Shown here: one piece after another, positions 8,236 to 17,026 of the stretch
Layout of the letters: each line of letters begins with the position of its first letter
Numbering within the stretch: position 1 is the stretch's first letter
From: Henriciella sp.
GTDB taxonomy: Bacteria > Pseudomonadota > Alphaproteobacteria > Caulobacterales > Hyphomonadaceae
Assembly (NCBI GenBank): GCA_017642885.1
Contig: JAEPOM010000024.1
Span: 1-40,524, forward strand
DNA length: 40,524 nucleotides
Direction: 5' to 3'
Translations under genes and position numbers: made by a program
The notes under the pieces: generated by a model
What the model saw: the letters and a program-made list of their open reading frames with translations, nothing else
Told to the model about the DNA's origin: nothing
Databases searched by the model: none

Positions 8236-8925
8236 TCAAAACCTGGCGCGACACGGCCGGCTTCGTGCTGGCTCTCCAAACAATATGTCAGGGATTGCTG
8301 TACCTTCGAGAATGTGTCCGACCAGCTTGGACTTTGGGTACATAAAGCCGTAGATCCAGTCGTTCTTGATCCGCCTGAGAACCCAGAGGGTATCTTCGCC
8401 GAAATCGAATGCGACAATGACGCCGACATGAACCCACTCTTTCAACAACCTTGAATCATGGATCCAAAGTTGGTGGACGAGACCATCCTTCGTAGGGTGT
8501 TTGAAACCGTCAGCCAAGGCACGCAAGAACTGAGAATGATCAGTCTTCCGACGCAGCCCGTCAACGATCCAGAACATTGGTTGGTGAAACCTGGTTCTCT
8601 TCCGAGCCTCATCTGACCTCAAATATGAGTGCTGAAACTCGACAGCCAAGCCTTTGGGCGTTTTGACGTCCGCGATGTGCAGCTCTCCATGTTCGTCGCG
8701 AGCGGCGATTTCTTGCCAGTCAACGGGGAAGTGACTCTTCCAGTCCCGGTGCCATTGCGTCTCGTTTTCCCACCAATGATCACAATGGCGTAGGCCCTTG
8801 TGCGCCCAGTGCCACACCTTCTTCGTTCCGCATTTGGCGATGAGCTCTGCATTGCATCCCGGACATCTGCCGGTTGCCCGAGGTGTCGCTTCAATTCGCT
8901 GGCCGTCATTGATGGCAAAACGCAT
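8236..8925 (-). CDS. CoiA-like nuclease-family protein
   Basis: This 229-residue protein resembles the competence CoiA family. A zinc-ribbon-like beginning (RCPGCNAELIAKCG) leads into WHWAHKGLRHCDHWWENET. The nuclease core then reads W..HFPVDWQE...ELHIADV...GLAVEFQHS, with acidic residues in HIADV and VEFQHS fitting a PD-(D/E)XK-type endonuclease site. CoiA acts on DNA during recombination in competent Gram-positive bacteria; many relatives occur in mobile elements. The gene follows sbcC by 57 bases on the same strand, so it probably joins the SbcCD operon and may process ends exposed by that nuclease. No strong ribosome-binding site precedes the ATG at 8925. Confidence 0.72.
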   Translation of the reverse strand: MRFAINDGQRIEATPRATGRCPGCNAELIAKCGTKKVWHWAHKGLRHCDHWWENETQWHRDWKSHFPVDWQEIAARDEHGELHIADVKTPKGLAVEFQHSYLRSDEARKRTRFHQPMFWIVDGLRRKTDHSQFLRALADGFKHPTKDGLVHQLWIHDSRLLKEWVHVGVIVAFDFGEDTLWVLRRIKNDWIYGFMYPKSKLVGHILEGTAIPDILFGEPARSRPCRARF

Positions 8926-8982
8926 TGCTATGACACCAAATAGAAGCGCTGATGTTCTAAACGCGCGTATTCCATAGCGGGC

Positions 8983-11900
8983 CTAGCGTGCCTCGGTGCG
9001 GGAGTGAATATGCGATCCGGTCGGTGTGACTTCGACATCGAAGCCGGCTGTGATCAGGGTCTTCACCTGTTCGGTGTGGGAGATCAGACCTACCGCCCGC
9101 ATTTCGTTAGTAAGCGAATAAAGCGTCTCGAGAGCAGTGTTCAGTGTCTCGTCATCGAGCGTGCCAAATCCCTCGTCGATGAAAATTGCGTCGAGCCTGA
9201 TTCCGCCGCTATTTTGTTGAACAACATCCGAGAGTCCGAGTGCCAGTGCCAACGAGGCCTGGAAACCCTCTCCTCCCGACATCGTCCTGGTCGATCTAGA
9301 CTTCTCTGTATTGGCATCGTGAACCGCGATATCGAGACCGCGTTTGCTGACGCCACCGGATACCTCTTCCGGCCGATGCAGCTGATAGCGATTGCTAGAC
9401 ATCGGTCCCAGTCTGAGGTTTGCCGCGACAAGCACTTCGTCGAACATGGCCGCTATGGCAAAATCGGGCAACCGCACCTTCCGGTCGTTGTTGCCGTTCA
9501 CCAGATTTGCGATTTCGCCTAGCGGTGCGTAGCGTTCCTCCAAGGAGGCGATTTTTTCGGAGATCTTTTCCACTGACTGCAACACGGCCGCCTTGCGGTT
9601 CAGTTCCGTCTGAAGTCGTGTCCGCTCATTTTGGTTGGTTTCCAGCTCGGAGGCACAGCCGGACACTTTTTCCTTAAGGCTCTTCATGTCCGGATGTTCA
9701 CGCTCGCCGATCTCCGCCTCGAGACGCTTTAGCCGATCTGTGTTTGCCGCGAGGCTCTGCTCATGATCCTTGACAGCCGTCTCCAGTTCGTCGACTTGGT
9801 CAAGATCCGTTTTGGCAGACTGAAACAACTCTGCGCTCAGTCCCGCATTCGCGAGTCCATTGGCAAGTGTACTGCCTGCATCTTCCAAAATGTCACGGGC
9901 GCGGGCCAGTGCCTTTTCCGCCCCGATGCGGCCTTCCGATGCGGCGGCGAGCGCAACGGCAGTTTCCTTGTCAGCATCGAGAGCTGCCTGATGCATTTTG
10001 GCCAGTTCATCTCGTTCGACAATGGCGGCCCCGAGGGCATCTGTCAGGTGGTTTGCCTCGCGGTACGCCACCGGAACCTCTCGCAACATTGCATCCAGTT
10101 GGGTCTGGAGGGTCGACATTTCTGCCTTACTATCCAGCAAGGCTTGTTTGGCCTCTTCATGGAACCGAACAGCATCACTTGCTGTGGTCTCGGCTTCATT
10201 GAGCCGCTCGGCCAGAATCGCGAACCGGTCATCCGCATCGAGAGCGGCTTTCTTTTCGGCCGCCGCCGCAAGTAGCGGCAGCAATGTCTCGCGAGAGCGA
10301 GCAGGTGCCGAGTGATCCGCAAGCGCGCGCTCCCGGTCTTCCAACAAAACCTCTGCCGAGCGTAAGGCACTTCGGGCCTCCTGTTCAGCCGCCTTTGCAA
10401 GTTCCAATGCCTTTTGCGCCGTGTCGAACGCCTCATGGCGACCCTGACGCGAGGAATCGCCGGTGGCCGGCGCCGGGTGATGGGTTGAACCGCAAGCCGG
10501 GCAGGGCTCGTTATCGCGAAGTTTGCGGGCCACATGAAGCGCTTGGATGTCGGTCAAATCCTGTTCGGCGGACGCAAAGGTGGCAGTACAGCTCTGCAGG
10601 TGTTCGGCGGTTCGCTGATGTGCCTCCGCTAAAGCCCCAACCTTCTCTTTCTGCTGATCTCTGCGGATAACGGCCTTCTCATAGTCGCCGAGAACTTCAG
10701 CTTCTCTTTGCAGGGCCACCAATTGGGCCGACGCATCGCTGAGAGCCTTGTCATGTTCAGGTTGCAGCTTCTGCAGGGCCCGAAGGGCAACCAACTGCTC
10801 ACCGGCATAATCGGCCGCCTGCTTCGCTGCGAGCGCCTGGTTGTTTGCACCGGCAACCGCGTCGGTCTTCACGGTGAGATCGTTCTTGAGCTCGGCGGTC
10901 TGATCGAGCGTTGTCTTCCAGCGATCGAGCTCTTGCACTTTGCGGTCTGTGGCCTCCCTTCGGGGGGCGTTTTCAGTTGCACGCGAAAGCGCATTCTGCG
11001 CGGCCGTGCGCGCGGTGTCCGCAGCGGCAGACTTACTTTCAGCTGCCGCAAATGCGGTTACCGCGTCAGTGTGATTGCTGCGTGCGCCTGCCTCTGCCTT
11101 CTCGAGAGGCACGAGCGTCGCGGCAATCCGCGCCCGTTTTGATCGAGCCCGCAAATTCTCGATTTTCTGGCCTCGGCGTTCGAGAGTAGGTTTGTCCCGT
11201 TTGGCATCCTCAAGGTCTGAGAATTTCTGAGATAGTGCCTCAGCTGCCGCCAGCTTCTTGCGATGGTCAGCGAGGGTCGTTTCGAGCGACTCGATCCGAC
11301 CATTGATCGCGACTATGGCCGCCTTGTCCGTGGCAGTATCAGCCCGAAATGCATCTTCTGTTTCGTGATTGAGCTGTGTTTCCCGCTTGAGCCGCTCATC
11401 ATGAATCTCTTGGCGTAGGTTGGCAGCTTGACGTTTTATTCTTTCGACAAATCCCTCATAGAGCTGCACATCAAAAAGCCGCTTCAGAATGGGGGAGCGC
11501 TCATCGGAGCTGGCGGTCAGGATCTTGCGGAAGTCTCCTTGCGGTAGCAGGACAATCTGCCGGAACTGGGCGGCATTGTAGCCCAACAGTTCTTCGATCA
11601 TTCCGTCGACGGCTTTAACTTTTTTCTCAGCCAGGACGGCGCCACGGTGGTCTGGAGTGATTTCATCAAGCGCCATGCCCGTGGCCTTGAAGAGATAAGC
11701 TTCGTGGGGCTGATGTGCCGTGCCCGCCCCTCGATTTGCGGCGCGGGTCTGGCTAGGCACCCGATGGATCACATAGCGCTCTTCGCCAAGCTCGAACACA
11801 AGCTCGACCTCTGTCAACGCAGTTGCGCCGGCGTGGTGGGAGATCATGTCGTCTGCAGATCGCTCAGCGCCGGAGGACTCGCCAAAGAGGGCGAACGAGA

Positions 11901-12042
11901 TACCATCGAATATTGTCGTCTTGCCTGCGCCCGTGTCGCCGTAGATGCCGAAGATGCCGGCATCCATCGCAACTGTGAAATCGACGATTTCTCTGCCCGC
12001 ATAGGGACCAAAAGCCGTCATGGTCAGCCGGATCGGTCGCAT
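8983..12042 (-). CDS. sbcC: SbcC-like ATPase subunit of the SbcCD nuclease (Rad50 homologue)
   Basis: The 1019-residue protein is a full-length SMC/Rad50-type ATPase. It has an N-terminal RPIRLTMTAFGPYAGRE strand, Walker A GDTGAGKTT (about 35-43), two long coiled coils, a central zinc hook CPACG (about 514-518), a C-terminal signature TMSGGEGFQASLALALG, and Walker B FIDEGFGTLDDE. With SbcD it forms an ATP-dependent complex that cleaves hairpins and blocked DNA ends. Its ATG overlaps the sbcD stop in an ATGA arrangement, so the two are co-translated. A copy inside an accessory region beside a WYL regulator and a CoiA-like nuclease suggests a defence or element-maintenance role rather than the housekeeping copy (inference). 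Confidence 0.93.
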   Translation of the reverse strand: MRPIRLTMTAFGPYAGREIVDFTVAMDAGIFGIYGDTGAGKTTIFDGISFALFGESSGAERSADDMISHHAGATALTEVELVFELGEERYVIHRVPSQTRAANRGAGTAHQPHEAYLFKATGMALDEITPDHRGAVLAEKKVKAVDGMIEELLGYNAAQFRQIVLLPQGDFRKILTASSDERSPILKRLFDVQLYEGFVERIKRQAANLRQEIHDERLKRETQLNHETEDAFRADTATDKAAIVAINGRIESLETTLADHRKKLAAAEALSQKFSDLEDAKRDKPTLERRGQKIENLRARSKRARIAATLVPLEKAEAGARSNHTDAVTAFAAAESKSAAADTARTAAQNALSRATENAPRREATDRKVQELDRWKTTLDQTAELKNDLTVKTDAVAGANNQALAAKQAADYAGEQLVALRALQKLQPEHDKALSDASAQLVALQREAEVLGDYEKAVIRRDQQKEKVGALAEAHQRTAEHLQSCTATFASAEQDLTDIQALHVARKLRDNEPCPACGSTHHPAPATGDSSRQGRHEAFDTAQKALELAKAAEQEARSALRSAEVLLEDRERALADHSAPARSRETLLPLLAAAAEKKAALDADDRFAILAERLNEAETTASDAVRFHEEAKQALLDSKAEMSTLQTQLDAMLREVPVAYREANHLTDALGAAIVERDELAKMHQAALDADKETAVALAAASEGRIGAEKALARARDILEDAGSTLANGLANAGLSAELFQSAKTDLDQVDELETAVKDHEQSLAANTDRLKRLEAEIGEREHPDMKSLKEKVSGCASELETNQNERTRLQTELNRKAAVLQSVEKISEKIASLEERYAPLGEIANLVNGNNDRKVRLPDFAIAAMFDEVLVAANLRLGPMSSNRYQLHRPEEVSGGVSKRGLDIAVHDANTEKSRSTRTMSGGEGFQASLALALGLSDVVQQNSGGIRLDAIFIDEGFGTLDDETLNTALETLYSLTNEMRAVGLISHTEQVKTLITAGFDVEVTPTGSHIHSRTEAR

Positions 12043-13184
12043 CAGATCTCCTCCCTGACAGGTTCATCGATCAGCTGCGCAATGACGCCCTGCTCAACGT
12101 CGGTGGGCTTCTCCCCACGCACGTAGGTTACAAACTCGGCGATCACACTGACCGGATCGTCCAGTTTCGAATGCGCACGTCCCGAAGCCGTAATCGCTAG
12201 ATCCTGTTTTTTCTCGCGAAGGGTCTGAAGAATGTTTGGATAGAAGGGCCGCAGCTGCGCGGCGGGTTCCACAAGTGCACCCTCGTCTAGAAGAACGGCG
12301 CAGATCAGATCCTCGCTAGGGTTAGCTTGTGCTTCGGCAACCAGATCGGCCAGCAATCCCCGCACCTCACGGACACGGCGCAAAGGCTTGAACGCAATCT
12401 GTTCGAGATTGGACAAGCTTCCGTCAGCCGCGAGGTCGAAGACGATCATGGACTTTGATGTGTTCGCTTCGTCAAAGCCGAAAGCCAAAGGCGATCCGCT
12501 GTAGCGAATACCGTCTCTTCCAGCGGCTTGTGGGCGATGAAGGTGCCCCAATGCGACATAGTCGGCGCCATCGAAGATCGCCTGTGACACCATTTCGACG
12601 GTCCCGACAGCCAGGCGACGCTCACTGTCACTCGGTTGGCAATCGGCGACAAAGGCATGGGCGACTATGACCCAGCGGGCGCCTTCCGGTTTATGGCGCC
12701 CCGCCGCTTCGATCTGGTTTCGGAGCACATCTTCCGGCGTCCGGATGGTCTCGTCATCGAATTCGCGCCGAGCTGCATAGATTTCGCCATAGGGTAGAGC
12801 CGAAAACGCCACAGCTCCATGCTCATCCTCAAGCATGAGCGGCGTCTCGTCCTTCGAGAGCGGACCTCTGATGAGGATACGCCCCTTGTCGAAGAGCTTG
12901 GTGACCGCGCCCAGGCGCTGGCCTGAATCATGGTTACCGGCGATCACGACGATCGCTGTCTCTGTCTCTTCGTAAACGCGTTCAATGAAATCGCTGTAGA
13001 GCTTAACAGCCGGTTCCGGCGGCGACGCCTTGTCATAGACATCACCGGCCACGATGAGAACGTCGATGTTCGATGCAACAATCACCTCGAAGATCTGATT
13101 CAGAACATGGGCTTGGTCCTCAAGCAGCGACACCCCGCGTAGCGAGCGTCCCAGATGCCAATCTGCTGTATGAAGGATCTTCAT
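12042..13184 (-). CDS. sbcD: SbcD-like nuclease subunit of SbcCD (Mre11 homologue)
   Basis: This 380-residue calcineurin-type phosphoesterase has all the metal-binding motifs: HTADWHLGR at the N-terminus, VAGDVYD, IAGNHDSG, VAHAF and ALGHLHRPQ. These coordinate two Mn2+ ions for 3'-5' exonuclease and endonuclease activity; the C-terminal part caps the site and binds SbcC. The length is normal for SbcD. It is the first gene of the minus-strand sbcD-sbcC-coiA-like set and diverges from the WYL regulator at 13256. The 71-base spacer carries a palindrome that could control both directions. Confidence 0.93.
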   Translation of the reverse strand: MKILHTADWHLGRSLRGVSLLEDQAHVLNQIFEVIVASNIDVLIVAGDVYDKASPPEPAVKLYSDFIERVYEETETAIVVIAGNHDSGQRLGAVTKLFDKGRILIRGPLSKDETPLMLEDEHGAVAFSALPYGEIYAARREFDDETIRTPEDVLRNQIEAAGRHKPEGARWVIVAHAFVADCQPSDSERRLAVGTVEMVSQAIFDGADYVALGHLHRPQAAGRDGIRYSGSPLAFGFDEANTSKSMIVFDLAADGSLSNLEQIAFKPLRRVREVRGLLADLVAEAQANPSEDLICAVLLDEGALVEPAAQLRPFYPNILQTLREKKQDLAITASGRAHSKLDDPVSVIAEFVTYVRGEKPTDVEQGVIAQLIDEPVREEI

Positions 13185-13185
13185 C

Positions 13186-13212
13186 TTACACCATCAATTA
13201 ATACACGTGTAA
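13186..13212. promoter_or_regulatory. Palindromic operator candidate between sbcD and the WYL regulator
   Basis: TACACGTGTA at 13202-13211 is a perfect ten-base palindrome. It overlaps a wider pair of inverted arms, TTACAC at 13186-13191 and GTGTAA at 13207-13212. It lies in the 71-base spacer between divergent sbcD and the WYL-domain gene. WYL regulators of the CapW/BrxR type are known to bind palindromes in front of their own or neighbouring defence genes, so this is the natural binding site here (inference). Confidence 0.5.
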
Positions 13213-13255
13213 AAAATAGATGGACAAAAGGAGGGAGTCAAGCTAGTTTCTGCGC

Positions 13256-14074
13256 ATGGCCTTTGATGACTTGAAACACGCACAACGCGCCCGCCTGGAG
13301 TATCTCGACCGACTTTTCTTTTGGGACGGTGCGGCAACCCGCACTTCGTTGATCAAGCAGTTTGGTATTTCAAACGCGCAGGCTGCACTCGACTTTCGTG
13401 CTTATCTCGCCGAGGCAAAAAAAGATGCGCTTCGCTATGATGCCTCATCCCGCCAATACCTCGCGCAGGAAGGCTTTCTGCGGCTGAGCGGGGAGGCCAC
13501 GTCTGCCGAACTGACGCAACTGCTGACCACCGATTCAGCAGCTGCGTTTGACAGACTACCGGACCTTCAGCGGGTTCAGGATATGCGCGTGCTGCGCCCG
13601 CTCTATCGGTCGTTCAAGGCCAAGGACGCGGTGAAAATAGTCTACCAATCGATGCGTGATCCAGAGCCGATGACCCGCTGGATTGCTCCAGTTCGCTTCG
13701 CTTCGGATGGCGTTCGACTGCATGTTCGTGCCTGGTGCTACGCCCGAGAGGCCTTTCGGGATTTCCACCCGGCGCGCATTGACCCCGAACGATCGTTTAA
13801 GGAGACAAGGCCTGCCGAAGCCGTACCAACAGACGAGGACTGGTTCACCTGGGCTATATTGAAGCTCAAGCCCCATTCTCGACTGACAGATGCCCAACAG
13901 CGTGTTGTGCGGATCGAGTTCGGGTTCACCGCCGACGTGCTCGAAGTCCGAACCAGGAAAGCGCTTGAGTTTTACACCGAGCGCCGATGGGGGCTCGAAC
14001 AGAAGGAGCCCAGGCTCGAGCGCGTTTCCACGGAATATGTCGTCATGGGTGCGGAGGAAACTGATGCAATTTGA
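13256..14074 (+). CDS. WYL-domain transcriptional regulator (CapW/BrxR-like)
   Basis: This 272-residue protein has a winged helix-turn-helix at about 10-70 (RLEYLDRLFFWDGAATRTSL, FGISNAQAALDFRAY), a WYL domain at about 115-190 (VKIVYQSM, WIAPVRFASDGVRLHVRAWCY) and a C-terminal WCX-like extension. Regulators of this build repress phage-defence operons and are thought to respond to a nucleic-acid or nucleotide ligand bound by the WYL domain. AAAGGAGGGAG (about 13227-13237) precedes the ATG. The gene is divergent from sbcD and overlaps the following WGR gene by eleven bases. It probably represses the sbcDC set and itself through the 13186-13212 palindrome. Confidence 0.85.
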   Translation: MAFDDLKHAQRARLEYLDRLFFWDGAATRTSLIKQFGISNAQAALDFRAYLAEAKKDALRYDASSRQYLAQEGFLRLSGEATSAELTQLLTTDSAAAFDRLPDLQRVQDMRVLRPLYRSFKAKDAVKIVYQSMRDPEPMTRWIAPVRFASDGVRLHVRAWCYAREAFRDFHPARIDPERSFKETRPAEAVPTDEDWFTWAILKLKPHSRLTDAQQRVVRIEFGFTADVLEVRTRKALEFYTERRWGLEQKEPRLERVSTEYVVMGAEETDAI

Positions 14075-14309
14075 CATGCGTCGCGTCGACCCGTCACGCA
14101 ATATGAACCGCTTCTATTCCGTAGAGTTGACCAAAGACCTTTTCGGTGCTCATGGCGTACATCGTCAGTGGGGGCGGTTCGGCACATGGGGACGACACCG
14201 GTTTGACTGGTACAAATCGCTACCCGAGGCCGAGCGCGCTCTATCCGATCTGGTCAAACAAAAACTGGCGCGCGGCTATCTGCTTAAGCCACCGGTCCCT
14301 GATGCATAA
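14064..14309 (+). CDS. WGR-domain protein
   Basis: This 81-residue protein is almost entirely one WGR domain: NRFYSVELTKDLFG, HRQWGRFGTWGR and the helix SLPEAERALSDLVKQK. WGR domains bind DNA ends or nicks in PARP1 and related proteins, and occur as small free proteins in bacteria. The ATG at 14064 follows GGAGGAAACTG, an excellent ribosome-binding site, and overlaps the WYL gene's end, so the two are co-translated. Its 3' end overlaps the convergent DUF6527 gene by 34 bases. Next to SbcCD it could help recognise broken DNA (inference). Confidence 0.85.
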   Translation: MQFDMRRVDPSRNMNRFYSVELTKDLFGAHGVHRQWGRFGTWGRHRFDWYKSLPEAERALSDLVKQKLARGYLLKPPVPDA

Positions 14310-14710
14310 AGGTCAGCATCTGCTGAGTTTTCGAGTTCGTGGCCGCTGCCGTTGGCCGGTAACTTTGGTCGTCCGCCCTTGCACCACTGAACCTGACCCT
14401 GGTTGATCCAGAAATGACACCCGCACGCGTTTTGCTGATGCACTGACGGCTTGACCGTTGGTCGCCTCCAAAAGTCTTCCGAGATCGTCCAGCGTGGTCG
14501 CCGGGTGGGGTTCAAGGATAGGTTTATGACCTCTCCGCAGCCCCCCGGGCACTTAAGGCAGGCCCATTTCCTGATGCCACCACTTTCCACGAGCGTGACG
14601 CATTGGTCCGCGACCTGTGATCTATCCGGAAATGACGGGCAAATGTCGGTCAACAGGTCATAGCGCAGCAAACGGAGATGGCGGAGAAACTTCGAAATTT
14701 GGCGTTTCAT
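14276..14710 (-). CDS. DUF6527 family protein of a ubiquitin-like operon
   Basis: This 144-residue protein has a compact Cys/His-rich core: WACLKCPGGCGEVINLSL, then TRRPRW, a PSVHQQNACGCHFWINQGQVQWC stretch (key words GCHFW and VQWC). Five or six Cys residues plus His suggest a zinc-binding fold. DUF6527 proteins are found beside E1/E2/JAB genes in bacterial ubiquitin-like operons; their role is not established. The ATG lies one base after the stop of the JAB/E1 gene. It is the last gene of the long minus-strand run and converges on the WGR gene. Confidence 0.78.
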   Translation of the reverse strand: MKRQISKFLRHLRLLRYDLLTDICPSFPDRSQVADQCVTLVESGGIRKWACLKCPGGCGEVINLSLNPTRRPRWTISEDFWRRPTVKPSVHQQNACGCHFWINQGQVQWCKGGRPKLPANGSGHELENSADADLYASGTGGLSR

Positions 14711-14711
14711 G

Positions 14712-16103
14712 TCAGCTCACCATGTCCAGAAATGGCCGTACATCCGCGCGACCGAGCGTCTCTGCCTGGCTGCAACACGGGCAGCCGGATCGTGACTCTA
14801 CCAAAGGCCTGCGTTCGTCTCGTGCATGGAAGCGCCGGATGCGTGTAGGCAACATCCCGGCTTCACCGGCAAGTCCGGTCACGCCCGCCAGCCACTCATT
14901 CACCGCCATGGTCGCCGCCTCGGTCGTGAAAGTAACAACTGCCGGAGATGGGTCGCCTTCTCCCAGGACATATGCTTCCTCTTTCAGACGCTGATAGGCG
15001 TCAGGATCATTCCGTCTAAGCGCCTCTTCACGCGCGCGGCGCGGATCGACATAATCGCCGCAGAGCAGACAAGGATGGCCAGGCACGAGCGTTGAAACTC
15101 GGGCGAAGAGATCGAATGCGGTGCCCGTCCGCCGCTGCATGGCAAGCCCCACGTCTATCACGGGGATACCGTAGAACCGGGCAAAGCGGTTCAGAAACAG
15201 TCGGCCGGCATGATCGTCCGTGCAGCAGAAGATCACATCGCAGGCTTTGAGCGCATCCCACGTTTCCGGATGTCCGGCCCAGGCATTTATTGTCACCAAC
15301 GTCATGCCGAGGCCGGATTCCAATACAGTCCGTGTGTGTATGGAGGTCTTCGGCATCTTCGCATCGACATCCGAGCGCCGTGCACCATGGAGGCGGTTGA
15401 GATTGGTCTCGTCCACGATGTCCTTGTCGAACTGAACGGCCTCGGCGACGCCAAGCCTTAACAAGAGAGGCAGGAGCGCGCTCCCGGTGGCACCCCCGCC
15501 AGCAATTCCACACCGAAAGCCCGACACCTGCCGCGACGCCTCCTTCCCGAACAGCCGAACCTGGCGGTCCAAGAAATCCTCCGGAGTTCCCTCGAGACCC
15601 GAAATACGCAAGCGGGGTCCAGAATGCAGGATCCTGCCAATGTCGATTGCTGTGTCCACCTGTGTCCAAATGCGTGCGGCGATGTCACCATCCCCGGCTA
15701 TGACGATGCTGATCAGCCCGGGCATCCCTTTCAAGAGAGCGGTACGGGCAAGTTCGGCTTCGTTGCGATCGTCCTGTTCGGAAAATCTGGCATCGCCTTT
15801 CGGATGGCTGTGGACAAGGGCCGGCACGAGACCAGCGGTTTTTGCGTCATTCAACAGCCGCATGAAGCCGTCTGTCTGCCAAGTGACATGCCGCCCCGAG
15901 GCCGAGACAAGAGCGTCGTCATCAATTTGGTCGAACTGATGCGAAATCAAACGCCGGCGCGATGCCTTGGTCCACGGGTCGGATTCGATGTCGGCGATGC
16001 CAAAGAGCATGTAGGCCGATCGCTCTGATCCGGCCCCTTGCGTCAGCAGGGATCGGATTTGCGTCTCGTGCGGGTCCAGAAGGACGAGATCCTGTGTTTT
16101 CAT
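14712..16103 (-). CDS. JAB-E1 fusion: JAMM isopeptidase plus ThiF/E1 adenylyltransferase
   Basis: From the ATG at 16103 (ATGA overlap with the E2 gene) the protein has 463 residues; a longer frame to 16241 has no support. The N-terminal JAB domain has a JAMM site HSHPKGDARFSEQDD (H98, H100, D111) for removing Ubl from targets or trimming it. The C-terminal ThiF/E1 domain (about 175-463) has the nucleotide loop GIAGGGATGS, DIVDETNLNR, candidate catalytic cysteines in VIFCCTDD (293-294), and zinc cysteines CLLC (345, 348) and CPCC (441-444). E1 enzymes activate the Ubl C-terminus with ATP and pass it to E2. Both halves look active. Such fusions are known from bacterial ubiquitin-like operons. 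Confidence 0.9.
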   Translation of the reverse strand: MKTQDLVLLDPHETQIRSLLTQGAGSERSAYMLFGIADIESDPWTKASRRRLISHQFDQIDDDALVSASGRHVTWQTDGFMRLLNDAKTAGLVPALVHSHPKGDARFSEQDDRNEAELARTALLKGMPGLISIVIAGDGDIAARIWTQVDTAIDIGRILHSGPRLRISGLEGTPEDFLDRQVRLFGKEASRQVSGFRCGIAGGGATGSALLPLLLRLGVAEAVQFDKDIVDETNLNRLHGARRSDVDAKMPKTSIHTRTVLESGLGMTLVTINAWAGHPETWDALKACDVIFCCTDDHAGRLFLNRFARFYGIPVIDVGLAMQRRTGTAFDLFARVSTLVPGHPCLLCGDYVDPRRAREEALRRNDPDAYQRLKEEAYVLGEGDPSPAVVTFTTEAATMAVNEWLAGVTGLAGEAGMLPTRIRRFHARDERRPLVESRSGCPCCSQAETLGRADVRPFLDMVS

Positions 16104-16957
16104 CACGCCCGGGCCTCCATCAAAGCAGTCCGCACGCGGGCGACCATGGTCTGAAGACCATCGACGCCGGGGCGCCAGGCATTGTTGTGCCGCGACCAGC
16201 GCTGCCAGACACGCCCCGCAAAATGATGCTCCTTTTTGCATGCCTTCGGCACCTGTCCGGTCCCGGCCAGCGTCACCTTCGGCGACACATAGAACATGTC
16301 GGGCGGACAGTCGGGATAGCCACTGGGCAGCAGGATCAGAATATCGGCTGTCTCATGGTCGAATTTGCCCTCCGGCAAGGGCAGGGCTTTCAGGATGATG
16401 CCCGTGGCGCCGCCTTCCGTCACGACTTCAAACTCGTAGCCGTGATCGGAAAGGTAGGTCTGATCTTTCGACGGAAGGGCGTCCCCCTCCGTAGTCTGAT
16501 CAATAAGCGACACGAAGCGTTCCACCCCGACGTCGGCCAGGTTGATCACATCTGTATCGGTGATCTTCTTGTCGTGTTGACCGGGGATCTCCTGCCAGAG
16601 ATTGTAGTTCGCCGGCAGCTTGGCCAGCTTGCGCAGCACAAAGCCACTGATGCAGGCCCGCGGCCATTCAAGATCGGCGTCGTCGATCTTGAACTTGAAG
16701 CTCCGATCCGAACGAGCAACCAGTACCCTCTCGGCACCGCGACCGTTCAGATCATAGCTTTCGTCAAGGCGGATGTCTTCAAAGTCTCCATTGGGCAGAA
16801 TGGCAATTGCCACATGCTCGTCGACGGGATGCCCGCCAGCGGCCTCGATCAACTGCCGCCCCAGAACCTTGGGATCGTCGAAGACGTGTTTTTTGAAGTT
16901 GAGGCTCTCATCGCCGATGAGAACCGGGAAGCGAGGAGTGTTTCCTTGCGGTTTCAT
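16103..16957 (-). CDS. Two ubiquitin-like domains fused to an E2-like conjugating domain
   Basis: Start 16957 is chosen over 16996 because AAGGAA precedes it; 284 residues. Residues about 16-83 and 85-150 look like two multiubiquitin-type beta-grasp domains (the second with FKFKIDD, WPRACISGFVLRKLA, KITDTDVINL and GVERFVS). Residues about 166-284 match the prokaryotic E2 family E: ILILLPSGYPDCPPDMFYVSP, then GRVWQRWSRH and WRPGVDGLQT. Candidate active-site cysteines are C217 and C240; which one is used cannot be told here. The Ubl domains are in front of E2, so no free diglycine tail is visible; conjugation would need processing or another Ubl. The gene precedes JAB-E1 and is co-translated with it. 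Confidence 0.8.
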   Translation of the reverse strand: MKPQGNTPRFPVLIGDESLNFKKHVFDDPKVLGRQLIEAAGGHPVDEHVAIAILPNGDFEDIRLDESYDLNGRGAERVLVARSDRSFKFKIDDADLEWPRACISGFVLRKLAKLPANYNLWQEIPGQHDKKITDTDVINLADVGVERFVSLIDQTTEGDALPSKDQTYLSDHGYEFEVVTEGGATGIILKALPLPEGKFDHETADILILLPSGYPDCPPDMFYVSPKVTLAGTGQVPKACKKEHHFAGRVWQRWSRHNNAWRPGVDGLQTMVARVRTALMEARA

Positions 16958-17026
16958 ATTTGATTTCCTTGTGTTGTATGAGGCCGCACACACCATGTCT
17001 GCGCCTTCACAAGGACAATCGCGGCG

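Noticed and set aside
8144-8353. Short plus-strand frame after the cupin gene, with a GGAAC before its ATG
   Set aside because: It runs into the convergent CoiA-like gene and has no protein-like pattern.
15962-16963. A 333-codon plus-strand open frame across the Ubl-E2 gene
   Set aside because: The minus-strand E2 and E1 motifs are conserved and overlap correctly; the plus-strand frame has no such features.
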